A stretch of DNA of 64,000 nt from positions 1 through 64,000 of the forward strand of contig JAUIJB010000012.1 in the NCBI GenBank assembly GCA_030430455.1, written 5' to 3'. The DNA is from Verrucomicrobiia bacterium. GTDB taxonomy: Bacteria > Verrucomicrobiota > Verrucomicrobiia > Verrucomicrobiales > Akkermansiaceae. The position numbers were made by a program, and so were the translations under genes. Shown piece after piece: positions 34,912-45,829 of the stretch; the first letter of the stretch is position 1, and each line of letters opens with the position of its first letter. Below the pieces are notes generated by a model. The model worked only from the letters and a program-made list of their open reading frames with translations. It was not told the DNA's origin and did not search any database.

Positions 34912-34940
34912 AAAACCCCGGCCATCGCGGCCGGGGTTTT
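34912..34940. terminator. Bidirectional Rho-independent terminator
   Basis: AAAACCCCGGCC and GGCCGGGGTTTT form a 12-bp stem with a 5-base loop. The T-run serves the TM2 gene on the plus strand and the A-run serves the HU gene on the minus strand. Confidence 0.93.
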
Positions 34941-34975
34941 CTCATTGCAGCTTGGAAAAAACGAGGTCGATTCGC

Positions 34976-35251
34976 TCAGAGGGAATTCTTCAAGGCCGCG
35001 GAGGCCTTGAAGCCGACCGACTTCGACGCCGCGATCTGCATCGCTTCGCCGGTCTTCGGGTTGCGACCCATGCGGGCCGCCCGGTGTTTCACCTCAAAGG
35101 TTCCGAAACCGATGATCTGGACCTTGGAGTCGCCCTTGATCCCGGAGACGATCGAATCCAGAACAGCGGTGACGGCATCCTCCGCGGCCCGCTTGGTGGC
35201 CTCTTTTCCCAGAGCCGTCTGGACGGCATCGATAAGTTCAGCTTTGTTCAT
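34976..35251 (-). CDS. HU/IHF-family DNA-binding protein
   Basis: Nucleoid protein of 91 residues, MNKAELIDAVQTALGKEATK at the start, then QIIGFGTFEVKHRAARMGRN and PKTGEAMQIAASKSVGFKAS, which form the DNA-bending arm and the C-terminal helix of HU. It is a single gene between a shared terminator and the divergent C92-like gene. Confidence 0.95.
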   Translation of the reverse strand: MNKAELIDAVQTALGKEATKRAAEDAVTAVLDSIVSGIKGDSKVQIIGFGTFEVKHRAARMGRNPKTGEAMQIAASKSVGFKASAALKNSL

Positions 35252-35366
35252 GGCAAAACCGTAATGGGCGGGGCCTCCTTGTTTGGCAAGCCTAAATAAA
35301 CCCCCGGAAACCCTGATATTTCGGGGGATTCAGGCGCCTCCGCAACATTTCACCGATCTGGAAATT

Positions 35367-36779
35367 GTGGCCTTTACCTGGGCTCCAGCAGTTGCCAGAC
35401 TGACCGGCTTGGCCACGGACCCCTCGCTCGATTCCAACCTTCGCCGCGGCCTCCGCGCGATCCTCGCGGTCGCCGCCGGCCCGACCCATGGCAAGCTCCT
35501 CAGCGGTCACCCGCGACTGCTTTCCCGTGCCGAGAAGCGCGGCTACCTGAGCCCCGAGGAGGACCAGCTCATCCGGGTGCGCTACGCCCAGTACCTCGCC
35601 GAACGGGCCTCGCTGGTCGCGGTGCTCGATTCGCTCGAGCCGGCCTGCGGTCGCGGCCCGGCCGACTGGGAGGGTTGCCGGCCGGCCTTCCTGACCGCGC
35701 TGGCCGCCGCCTGCCTGCTGGTGACCGGAACCCGCCGGCTGCGCCGCCCGGTGATGCACTCGCGCCTGCTGCGCAAGGCTCTCGACGAAGCGGACACCCG
35801 CCGCGGCGTGCCGGCGAAGTCCTTCGCCGGGCTCTACCGCGCCACCACCGCGCCGCGCCGCCTGCACCTGCTCCACGCCGCCCAGCGCTGGTGCCTCGAG
35901 CACCGCAGCGAGTTTGCCCCGCCAGCCCGGGAATCCGCTGGGGGCGCGGTGGAAGGAGCGGTTGAGCTGCTGCCGATCATCGAGGCCCTCGACCTGAATC
36001 CGTCGCGGGAGGACATCTGGCGCGACCGCCTGCGCTACCGCTGGTTCTCCTTCCGCCGCCGCCACCACTCGGCCTGGAAGCGCAGCCTGTTCGAGGTCTT
36101 CCGCTGGTCCGGCAGCCTCATCGCCGACCTCCACCAGCCGGGCGTCAAGCCCCCCGGCGCGCCCAAGCGGGTCAGCCCGGCACTCCGCGACCAGCTGGTC
36201 GCCCGCCTGGAGCCCGGCGACGTCGTGGTCACCCGCCACGAGGACGCCCTGAGCAACCTGTTCCTGCCGGGCTTCTGGCCCCACGCCTCGCTCTACCTCG
36301 GCGATGCCGGCCAGCGCGATGCGCTCGGGCTCGAGCTCCCCGCCGGCGCCCCGGCGGCGACCGGCCCCCACTTCCTCGAGGCGCGCAAGGATGGCGTCCG
36401 GCTGCGCCCGGCCGCGGACACCCTCGCGGTCGATGCCGTGGTCGTGCTGCGCCCGACGCTCCCGGCCGAGGCGGTCCACCGGGCCCTCGACAATGCCCTG
36501 CAGCACTGGGGCAAGCTCTACGACTTCGTCTTCGACTTCCGCCGCAGCGAGCGGCTGGCCTGCACCGAGGTGATCTACCGTGGCTTCGACGGCGTCGGCG
36601 GTGTGAACTTCCGCCTCGAGGAAGTCGGCGGCCGCCTCTGCCTGCCAGCCGAGGAGCTGATCGGCCAGGCCCTCGAGCAGGGCTTCCGCGTCGTCGCCAC
36701 CCTCGGCATCGGCCGTGCCGACTTCCTCACCGGCCGCAATGCCGAACTCGCCCTCCACGGCACCCGCACCGGGCTCTAA
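35367..36779 (+). CDS. Peptidase C92 / YiiX-like papain-fold protein
   Basis: About 470 residues from a GTG at 35367, chosen for a GGA ribosome-binding site just upstream; a TTG at 35283 would add 28 residues. The first 290 residues are helical and unassigned. The C-terminal part has the permuted papain-like pattern of YiiX/C92: LEPGDVVVTRHEDALSNLFL, then the likely catalytic His in FWPHASLYLGD, and the Cys in RLACTEVIYRGF. Relatives are thought to cleave amide or ester bonds at the envelope. No signal peptide is seen. Confidence 0.75.
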   Translation: MAFTWAPAVARLTGLATDPSLDSNLRRGLRAILAVAAGPTHGKLLSGHPRLLSRAEKRGYLSPEEDQLIRVRYAQYLAERASLVAVLDSLEPACGRGPADWEGCRPAFLTALAAACLLVTGTRRLRRPVMHSRLLRKALDEADTRRGVPAKSFAGLYRATTAPRRLHLLHAAQRWCLEHRSEFAPPARESAGGAVEGAVELLPIIEALDLNPSREDIWRDRLRYRWFSFRRRHHSAWKRSLFEVFRWSGSLIADLHQPGVKPPGAPKRVSPALRDQLVARLEPGDVVVTRHEDALSNLFLPGFWPHASLYLGDAGQRDALGLELPAGAPAATGPHFLEARKDGVRLRPAADTLAVDAVVVLRPTLPAEAVHRALDNALQHWGKLYDFVFDFRRSERLACTEVIYRGFDGVGGVNFRLEEVGGRLCLPAEELIGQALEQGFRVVATLGIGRADFLTGRNAELALHGTRTGL

Positions 36780-36805
36780 GCCGGGCCAAGGGCTGCCCCC
36801 GAATC

Positions 36806-36888
36806 GGACCGCAGGCTTCAGCCTGCATCCGAACGGCCATGGGAGCCCCACCCACCACCCACGGCGGCCCCACCCACCACCCACGGCA
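36806..36888. repeat. GCAGGCT palindrome and 22-bp tandem repeat
   Basis: A GCAGGCTTCAGCCTGC palindrome (36812-36827) flanked by GGACC is repeated in inverted orientation at 51178-51203. It is followed by two identical-length 22-bp units (36845-36866 and 36867-36888) rich in CCCACC. Intergenic, upstream of the ATP synthase operon. Confidence 0.75.
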
Positions 36889-36980
36889 GCCCCGCCCTCG
36901 CTCCACAGCGCGGATCGATACCTCGTCAGGCTCCGCACATCCTCCTCAAACCATCACCAATCCAAAACATCAGAGAATCA

Positions 36981-37017
36981 GTGATTTATCGAGCTTGTGA
37001 AAAATTTCACAAATCAC
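36981..37017. promoter_or_regulatory. Nested inverted repeats upstream of atpB
   Basis: An AT-rich segment 66 bases before atpB has an inner pair TTGTGAAA/TTTCACAA separated by two A, nested inside an outer pair GTGATTT/AAATCAC. It lies where the operon's promoter or operator would be. The function is inferred only from place and symmetry. Confidence 0.5.
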
Positions 37018-37082
37018 TCTTGCAGGCTTCCGACCGGCTTTGCTAAACGCCCCCGCGCCGCCGCCAACGGTGTCCACCCGGC

Positions 37083-37952
37083 ATGTCTCGTCGTCCGCTG
37101 ATTCCCACCATCACCGCCTCGCTCGCTGCCGCGGCTCCGGCTCTCGGCGCCGGCGACGGCGTGCACCACGAGCTGCCGCTCTACGCGCAGCGTCTCCACG
37201 ACTGGCTGCCGATCACCAACTCGATGGTGATGACCTGGGTGGCGGTCGGCCTGATCGTCCTCTTCTGCCAGGCGGCGACCAAGCGGATGTCCCTGATTCC
37301 CGAGGGACTGCAAAACCTCGCCGAGTGGATGGTCGAGGGTCTCTACGACTTCCTCGGCAACCTGCTCGGCCACCACCTCATCAAGAAGACCTTCTGGTTC
37401 TTCGGCTCGGTGTTCTTCTTCATCCTGGTCAACAACTACCTCGGCCTCGTCCCCGGCGTCGGCACGATCGGCTGGACCACCGTCGACGCGGAGGGCCACC
37501 AAGGCTTCATCGCCCTGATGCGCGGCGGCAACGCCGACGTCAACATGACCGCCGCGATGGCCTTCACCTTCGCCATCCTGTGGTTCGTCTGGGCCTTCCA
37601 GGAAAACGGCCTCAAGGGCTTCTTCTCCCACATCTTCGCGCCCAAGGGGAGCTTCTCCGGCGTGATGCTGTGGATGATGATCCCGATCTTCCTCTTCGTC
37701 GGCGTGCTCGAGATGATCTCGATCGCGATCCGCCCGGTCGCCCTCTCCTTCCGCCTCTACGGCAACATCTACGGCGGTGAGCAGACGCTCGAGAAGCTGA
37801 TGGCCCTGGTGCCGCCCTACCTCGCCTTCCTGCCGGCGCTGCCGTTCTACTTCATTGAGCTGCTCGTCGGCTTCGTCCAGGCCCTCGTCTTCACCCTGCT
37901 CTGCGCGATCTTCCTCAAGCTGATCTGCGACCACGGCGACGAGCACCACTGA
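37083..37952 (+). CDS. atpB: F0F1 ATP synthase subunit a
   Basis: Membrane stator subunit that forms the proton half-channels. It has 289 residues with five or six hydrophobic segments. The essential Arg is in the IRPVALSFRLYGNIYGGE block in the penultimate helix region (near residue 225), followed by PFYFIELLVGFVQALVF. The N-terminus has a signal-like stretch (ITASLAAAAPALGAG). First gene of the operon; no atpI-like gene precedes it. Confidence 0.97.
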   Translation: MSRRPLIPTITASLAAAAPALGAGDGVHHELPLYAQRLHDWLPITNSMVMTWVAVGLIVLFCQAATKRMSLIPEGLQNLAEWMVEGLYDFLGNLLGHHLIKKTFWFFGSVFFFILVNNYLGLVPGVGTIGWTTVDAEGHQGFIALMRGGNADVNMTAAMAFTFAILWFVWAFQENGLKGFFSHIFAPKGSFSGVMLWMMIPIFLFVGVLEMISIAIRPVALSFRLYGNIYGGEQTLEKLMALVPPYLAFLPALPFYFIELLVGFVQALVFTLLCAIFLKLICDHGDEHH

Positions 37953-38046
37953 GCCACCCGCTTCCCAGCCTTCCCACTTTCATCGTCTGACCATGGCAAG
38001 ACCGTGGGGGCGATCGAAAACAACACCAAACCAAACAGACAAGACC

Positions 38047-38241
38047 ATGTTTACCAAAGCATTTGCAGTCGCCCTCGCCGCCCTCGGCGGTGGCATCGGC
38101 ATCGGCATCCTCGGCGCCAAGGCCGCGGAAGCCACCGGCCGCAACCCCGGCGCCGCCACCCCGATCCTCGTGATCTCGATCATTCTGGCCGCGCTCATCG
38201 AGGGTATCTTCATCCTCTCGGCCTTCGCCGTCGGATTCTAA
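38047..38241 (+). CDS. atpE: F0F1 ATP synthase subunit c
   Basis: Rotor ring proteolipid of 64 residues, two helices joined by the polar loop AAEATGRNPGAA. The ion-binding carboxylate is the Glu in LAALIEGIFILS. No Ser or Thr follows that Glu and the Gln of sodium-type rings is absent, which suggests a proton-driven enzyme. The ATG at 38047 gives the normal short N-terminus; the frame is open 54 bases upstream. Confidence 0.96.
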   Translation: MFTKAFAVALAALGGGIGIGILGAKAAEATGRNPGAATPILVISIILAALIEGIFILSAFAVGF

Positions 38242-38316
38242 TCCCTTCCCGATTCGCCGCGGGCGCCCCCGGGTGCCCGCGGCGATCTCTCCTCTCTCCT
38301 TCCTCACCTGCCCGCC

Positions 38317-38868
38317 ATGATGTCCTTCCTCGCCGCTGCCACCGAAGTCGCATCCGACGCCGGTCCCTTCGAGTCCATCAAGGCCACCTTCGGCCTGAAC
38401 AAGTGGTTCTTCCTCGCGCAGGTGATCAACTTCTTCCTGGTCATCTTCGTCCTCAAGAAGTTCGCCTTCGGACCGATCCAGGCGATGCTCGAGCAGCGCC
38501 GCGCGCGCATCGCCGAGGGCGAGGAGAAGCTCAAGCGGATCGAGAAGCAGCTCGCCGACTCCGAGAAGAACACCGCCGAGGCCATCGCCAAGGCCAACGA
38601 GGAGTCCCAGCGCCTGATCCAGGAGGCCCGCGACAGCGCCACCGCGCTCACCGAGGCCAAGGCCCAGGAAGCCGTCGCCCAGGCCCAGCAGATCCTCGTC
38701 AAGGCCGAGGCCGCCGCCAAGGCCGAGCGCGCCCAGATCGCCGCGGAACTCAAGCAGGAGTTCGGCCGCCTGGTCACCGCCACCACCGCCCAGGTCACCG
38801 GCAAGGTCCTCACCCCGGACGACCAGGCCCGCATCAACCAGGAGGCCCTCGCCAAGGTCGAGTCCTGA
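38317..38868 (+). CDS. atpF: F0F1 ATP synthase subunit b
   Basis: Peripheral stalk subunit of 183 residues. One membrane helix (WFFLAQVINFFLVIFVLKKF, about residues 29-48) is followed by a long charged, Ala/Glu/Lys/Gln-rich coiled coil to the C-terminus. The FGPIQAMLEQRRARI sequence after the helix is typical. Only one b-type gene is present, so the stalk is probably a homodimer. Confidence 0.95.
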   Translation: MMSFLAAATEVASDAGPFESIKATFGLNKWFFLAQVINFFLVIFVLKKFAFGPIQAMLEQRRARIAEGEEKLKRIEKQLADSEKNTAEAIAKANEESQRLIQEARDSATALTEAKAQEAVAQAQQILVKAEAAAKAERAQIAAELKQEFGRLVTATTAQVTGKVLTPDDQARINQEALAKVES

Positions 38869-38911
38869 TCCCCGCTTTCCGCCCCTTCCAGCCCGCCGCG
38901 CTCCTCCAGCC

Positions 38912-39304
38912 ATGAAGATCTCCAAGGTCGCCACCGTCACCGCACGCCGGATCTTCGCCATGTGCCAGAAGGACGGCCGCGTCGACGAGGAGCGCCTGCG
39001 CAAGGCGATCCGCCGCATCGCCGACGACAAGCCGCGCGACTACCGCGGCATCCTCGCCGCGCTGCGCCGCCTGGTCCGCCTCGACCTCGAGCGGCGCCAC
39101 GTCGTCGTCGAGAGCGCCGCCGAGCTCGATGCCGACACCCAGTCGCGGGTGCAGTCGTCGCTGGCAGGGCAGTACGGCGACGACCTCACCTACGAATACC
39201 GCATCACCCCGGACCTCATCGGCGGCCTCAAGGTCCGCGTCGGCAACGACGTCTGGGACGGCTCCGTCCGGGGCCGCCTCGACCGCCTCTCCCAGGCATT
39301 CTGA
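38912..39304 (+). CDS. atpH: F0F1 ATP synthase subunit delta, short form
   Basis: Stalk subunit that joins F1 to subunit b. It has only 130 residues, while the family is usually about 175-185. The C-terminal part is well conserved (ITPDLIGGLKVRVGNDVWDG then SVRGRLDRLSQAF), but the N-terminal helical domain is reduced (MKISKVATVTARRIFAMCQK). Position between atpF and atpA supports the assignment. The start ATG is the only good one; no upstream frame continues the domain. Confidence 0.88.
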   Translation: MKISKVATVTARRIFAMCQKDGRVDEERLRKAIRRIADDKPRDYRGILAALRRLVRLDLERRHVVVESAAELDADTQSRVQSSLAGQYGDDLTYEYRITPDLIGGLKVRVGNDVWDGSVRGRLDRLSQAF

Positions 39305-39355
39305 TTTCTTGTTCCAGCCGGAACCTCGAAGACTCACACCCAGCAAACTCTCAAC

Positions 39356-40897
<1,542 letters not shown>

Positions 40898-40899
40898 GT

Positions 40900-40965
40900 T
40901 ATACGTTACTTGTTATTTGTTATTGGGAAAACAAATAACAATTAACCACTAACCCTTAACAGACA
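40900..40965. repeat. Heptamer-periodic hairpin between atpA and atpG (GTTA / TAAC)
   Basis: The left side steps every 7 nt through xGTTAxx four times (40896-40923). The right side steps every 7 nt through xTAACxx four times (40935-40962). The inner 12 bases TTGTTATTTGTT (40910-40921) and AACAAATAACAA (40930-40941) pair perfectly with an 8-base loop. The segment is far more AT-rich than the flanking genes. Confidence 0.85.
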
Positions 40966-40967
40966 CA

Positions 40968-41867
40968 GTGGCCAACCTCCGCGACATCCGCCGGCGCATC
41001 AAGTCGGTCAAGAACACCGCCCAGATCACCCGGGCGATGCAGCTCGTCGCCGCGGCCAAGATGAAGAAGGCGCAGGACCAGGCCCTCGCCGGCCGCGACT
41101 ACGCCGACCTCCTCAACCAGGTCCTCGTCAACCTCAAGGAGAACGTCGACGAGGAGGCCCACCCGCTGCTCGAGAAGCGCGACGGGGGCGGCAAGGAGCT
41201 GGTGCTGGTCATCTCGACCGACAAGGGCCTGTGCGGCCCGCTCAACACCAACCTCGCCAAGAAGATCCGCGCCGACCTCCCGGACGCCGACCTCGTCACC
41301 GTCGGCCGCAAGCTGCGCATCCAGTTCGGCAAGGCCGGCCGCAACATGGTGGCCGACTTCGAGGTCAAGGACCCGGTCCCCTTCGGCGAGGCCCGGCCGA
41401 TCGCCAAGCTGCTCACCCAGCTCTTCCTCGAGAAGAAGTACGACAAGGTCAGCGTGGCCTTCTCCAACTTCGTCTCGACCCTCAACCAGGAGCCGACCGT
41501 CGTCCAACTGCTGCCGATCGCCGCCGACAAGCTCGGCGAGAAGCGCTCCTACGAGGGCATGGGCAACGAGGTGAAGGTCGACGAGACCAACCACACCGCG
41601 GCGCTCTCGAAGGACTACCTCTTCGAGCCCTCCGGTCAGGACGTCCTCGACACCCTGCTGCCGCTCTACGTCAACTTCCAGGTCTACCAGATGCTGGTCG
41701 AGAGCCGCGCCTCCGAGCACTCCGCGCGGATGGTCGCCATGAAGGGCGCCACCGACAACGCCAACAAGTTCATCAAGGAGCTCACCCTCGAGTACAACAA
41801 GCTCCGCCAGGCGGCCATCACCGCCGAACTCCTCGAGATCACCACCGCCATGAAGGCGATGGAGTGA
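40968..41867 (+). CDS. atpG: F0F1 ATP synthase subunit gamma
   Basis: Central rotor shaft, 299 residues. The start is a GTG (giving MANLRDIRRRIKSVKNTAQI), the typical N-terminal helix. VLVISTDKGLCGPLNTNLAK and the C-terminal helix MVAMKGATDNANKFIKELTL are conserved. The unusual start and the hairpin just upstream could tune gamma output relative to alpha. Confidence 0.97.
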   Translation: MANLRDIRRRIKSVKNTAQITRAMQLVAAAKMKKAQDQALAGRDYADLLNQVLVNLKENVDEEAHPLLEKRDGGGKELVLVISTDKGLCGPLNTNLAKKIRADLPDADLVTVGRKLRIQFGKAGRNMVADFEVKDPVPFGEARPIAKLLTQLFLEKKYDKVSVAFSNFVSTLNQEPTVVQLLPIAADKLGEKRSYEGMGNEVKVDETNHTAALSKDYLFEPSGQDVLDTLLPLYVNFQVYQMLVESRASEHSARMVAMKGATDNANKFIKELTLEYNKLRQAAITAELLEITTAMKAME

Positions 41868-43454
<1,587 letters not shown>

Positions 43455-43457
43455 TCC

Positions 43458-43497
43458 TTGTCAGCGTTTCAGGATTTCAGCTTTTCAGCCTTTTCAC
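43458..43497. repeat. 8-nt periodic TCAG run between atpD and atpC
   Basis: TCAG recurs every 8 bases four times, and a fifth step ends TTCAC directly at the atpC ATG. There is no inverted partner in this gap. It is the third periodic gap in the ATP synthase operon. Confidence 0.7.
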
Positions 43498-43911
43498 ATG
43501 AGCCTCCACCTCGAAATCGTCACTCCGGAGAAGAAGGTTTTCTCCAGCGACGTCGCCAACGTCTACCTGCCGGGAGCCGACGGTGAACTCGGGGTGCTGG
43601 AACTCCACGCCGCGCTGGTCACCGCGATCAAGCCCGGCGAGCTGCGCTACGAGAAGGACGGCAAGGTCGAGAACCTGGCCGTCGGCACCGGCTTCGCCGA
43701 GGTCACCCCGAACCGCGTCAACGTCCTCACCGACATGGCGCTCGGCGAGGAGCAGATCGACGAGTCCAAGGTCGAGGAGGCGATGAAGCGTGCCGAGGAG
43801 CAACTCAAGGGGCTCGCCCACGACCACGACGCCGAGGAGGTCGCCCACCTCCAGGCGATGATCGCCAAGTCGGTCGCCCAGCTCAACCTGAAGCGCCGCC
43901 ACCGCGGCTGA
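43498..43911 (+). CDS. atpC: F0F1 ATP synthase subunit epsilon
   Basis: Rotor and inhibitory subunit, 137 residues. The N-terminal beta sandwich (MSLHLEIVTPEKKVFSSDVA, LPGADGELGVLELHAALV) and the C-terminal helical hairpin (EAMKRAEEQLKGLAHDHD) are both present. Last gene of the operon; a G+C-rich repeat follows. Confidence 0.96.
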   Translation: MSLHLEIVTPEKKVFSSDVANVYLPGADGELGVLELHAALVTAIKPGELRYEKDGKVENLAVGTGFAEVTPNRVNVLTDMALGEEQIDESKVEEAMKRAEEQLKGLAHDHDAEEVAHLQAMIAKSVAQLNLKRRHRG

Positions 43912-43937
43912 TCCCGGCTGCGCCGCCGGCACCGCCG

Positions 43938-43963
43938 GCGGACCGCGCGACCCCAGTCGCGCC
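43938..43963. repeat. CGCGCGACCCC repeat unit after atpC
   Basis: The words GGACCGCGCGACCCC then AGTCGCGCCC recur at 45579-45603 in the same orientation and at 45722-45748 inverted. It is intergenic and self-complementary in part (GCGCGAC/GTCGCGC). Confidence 0.75.
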
Positions 43964-44060
43964 CGGCACCCCCCCGGGGTATCCAAGCGCCCGGCCTCCC
44001 CGCTGCCGAGCCGCCCTTTCGCCTCGTTCCGGCGACGCGGCCTGGCTAGGGTCCACCGCC

Positions 44061-45577
44061 ATGCGCCTCCCGCGTTGGATGTGGCGGGTGATCCGCTCCC
44101 GCAGGACCCGCGTGGCCCTGGCCTGCGCTCCATTCGTGGCGGCCTTGGCCGTGGTCGGCTACTACGGGGTCGAAAACCTGTCCGGTCGCCAGGCGGTCGA
44201 GAGCTACCTCGATGGTCTTGAGCGGCAGGGATTCGAGGTCGATCCAACCGAGGCGCTGGCGTGCGACCGTCCGGCGGACGAGCAGATGCTCCGGCACCCG
44301 GAGATGCTCCGCGAGATCGCCTCGGGCGACTTGAACCGGCTGTCCACCGACACCTTCTCGTTTCCGAAGTCCCCGCGCCCCCCCGGCCCGGGTGGTCGAT
44401 GGGGCACCGGTTGCCTCGCTTCAATCCGCACTTGGCCCGACCGACGCCGGTGGAGGAGTGGTTCGATCCCCGGACCGGACGTCCCGAGGCCGAGGTCGCG
44501 GCAACTCTCCTCAAGGATATCGCACCCCTGCTCAAGCGCTCCGAGTCGTTGGGCGATGCCTACCAACGCCCGGCCTTTGGCTGGTCGACCGTCGGAGCCG
44601 ACACCCCGGGAGCGGCCGCCCCGCAGTTCATCGGCGAGGTCTTCGACCTTCAACGCCTGTTTCAATTTCACTGCGATGCCGCCGTGCTCCACCTCGCTGG
44701 AGAGGAGCCGGCCGCAGCCGCCTGGCATCTCGACCGGGTGATCGGGGTCTCGACGAGGCTGGCCAACCGGCCGCCCGCCCTGGTGGGCGCCCTGATCGCG
44801 ATGGTGAATCTGCGCCGAGCGACCGATGTGATCCAGGAAGGGGTCATCCGGGGGGCTTGGAGTCCCCGCCAGCTGGAAACCTTCGAGCGGCACCTTGCCA
44901 GCATCGCGGTCGGCGAGGGATTCCGCCAAGCCATGCGCATCGAGGTCGCCTTCGCAGCCACGGCGCTGTCGAGCCAGCTCGCCACCGGTGCGCCGCGCGA
45001 TGAGATCGACTGGCTGGATGGCTGGGAACCCGACCCCGCGACCATTGCTGGCCGGATCGGCGAAATCTGGTCGGAACTCCGGCCGACGGGATCGAAGTGG
45101 AAGGACCAGTTGGAGGCACTCGAGATCTGGGTCGCCGAAATCCAGCACCAAGGCCGTCTCGACCGGGGCGACCTGGAACGGATCGAGCAGCAGATGGCCA
45201 CGGCATCCGAAGCCGCCCACGACGCGTGGTACGCCATTTTGATGGGGCCGGGGAAGGGGGCAGCCCAACTCGACTGCGAACTGAAGCTCGCCCGCGCCGG
45301 GATCGCGCTGGAGCGCTTCCGCCTGGCCCGCGGACACCATCCCGGGCGCCTCGCGGAGCTGGTTCCGGACTTTCTCGACGAGGTTCCGCCGGACCCCTGG
45401 TCCGACACCGGGACGATCTGCTACCACCGCATCGGCGGGGACGGGGTCCAGCTGTGGTCGGTCGGCCGCGATGGGATCGACGAAGGCGGCTTGCCGCACA
45501 ACGATCCGGATCGCGGCGACGAAGTCTGGCTGACCCGGCCGATCCCGGGCTTCACCGAAGCCGACCTGCGCCGCTGA
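44061..45577 (+). pseudogene. Membrane-anchored protein gene split by a frameshift at a poly-C tract
   Basis: The first frame (from 44061) gives an N-terminal anchor (RVALACAPFVAALAVVGYYG) and a soluble part to about 44380. The second frame continues from there to 45577 (FNPHLARPTPVEEWFDPRTG, then a long helical region ending TGTICYHRIGGDGVQLWSVG). The frames meet at seven consecutive C near 44378-44384, a site where polymerases slip. Joined, the protein is about 505 residues. The C-terminal YHRxGxGxxLWSxGxDGxD pattern resembles pseudopilin-like C-termini. Mutation, slippage-based switching and sequencing error cannot be separated here. Confidence 0.68.
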
Positions 45578-45578
45578 C

Positions 45579-45750
45579 GGACCGCGCGACCCCAGTCGCG
45601 CCCGAACCCCTGGCGAACAGCCGCCGCTCCCCGCCATCCTCCTCCGGCCCGGGGACCCGCACCAAGGCTGGCGCCAGGATCGCGCCTCTCCGCCACTCCC
45701 GCGGCCACTGCACCCAGGCGGGCGCGGCTGGGGTCGCGCGGTCCGCCCGT
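45579..45750. repeat. Inverted pair of the CGCGCGACCCC repeat
   Basis: The unit seen after atpC lies at 45579-45603 and again, inverted, at 45722-45748, flanking about 120 bases without a gene. The arrangement looks like terminal inverted repeats or a long hairpin. No target-site duplication was recognised. Confidence 0.65.
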
Positions 45751-45829
45751 CTCCGCCTCCGTCATTCTCGTGGCGGCGGGTCTCGGTCCCCATTGCGACC
45801 CCGCGGCTTTTCGTGTATCTCGCCAACGA

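Noticed and set aside
36780-37082. A missing atpI gene upstream of atpB
   Set aside because: No hydrophobic frame of suitable length is present; the gap holds repeats and a palindrome only.
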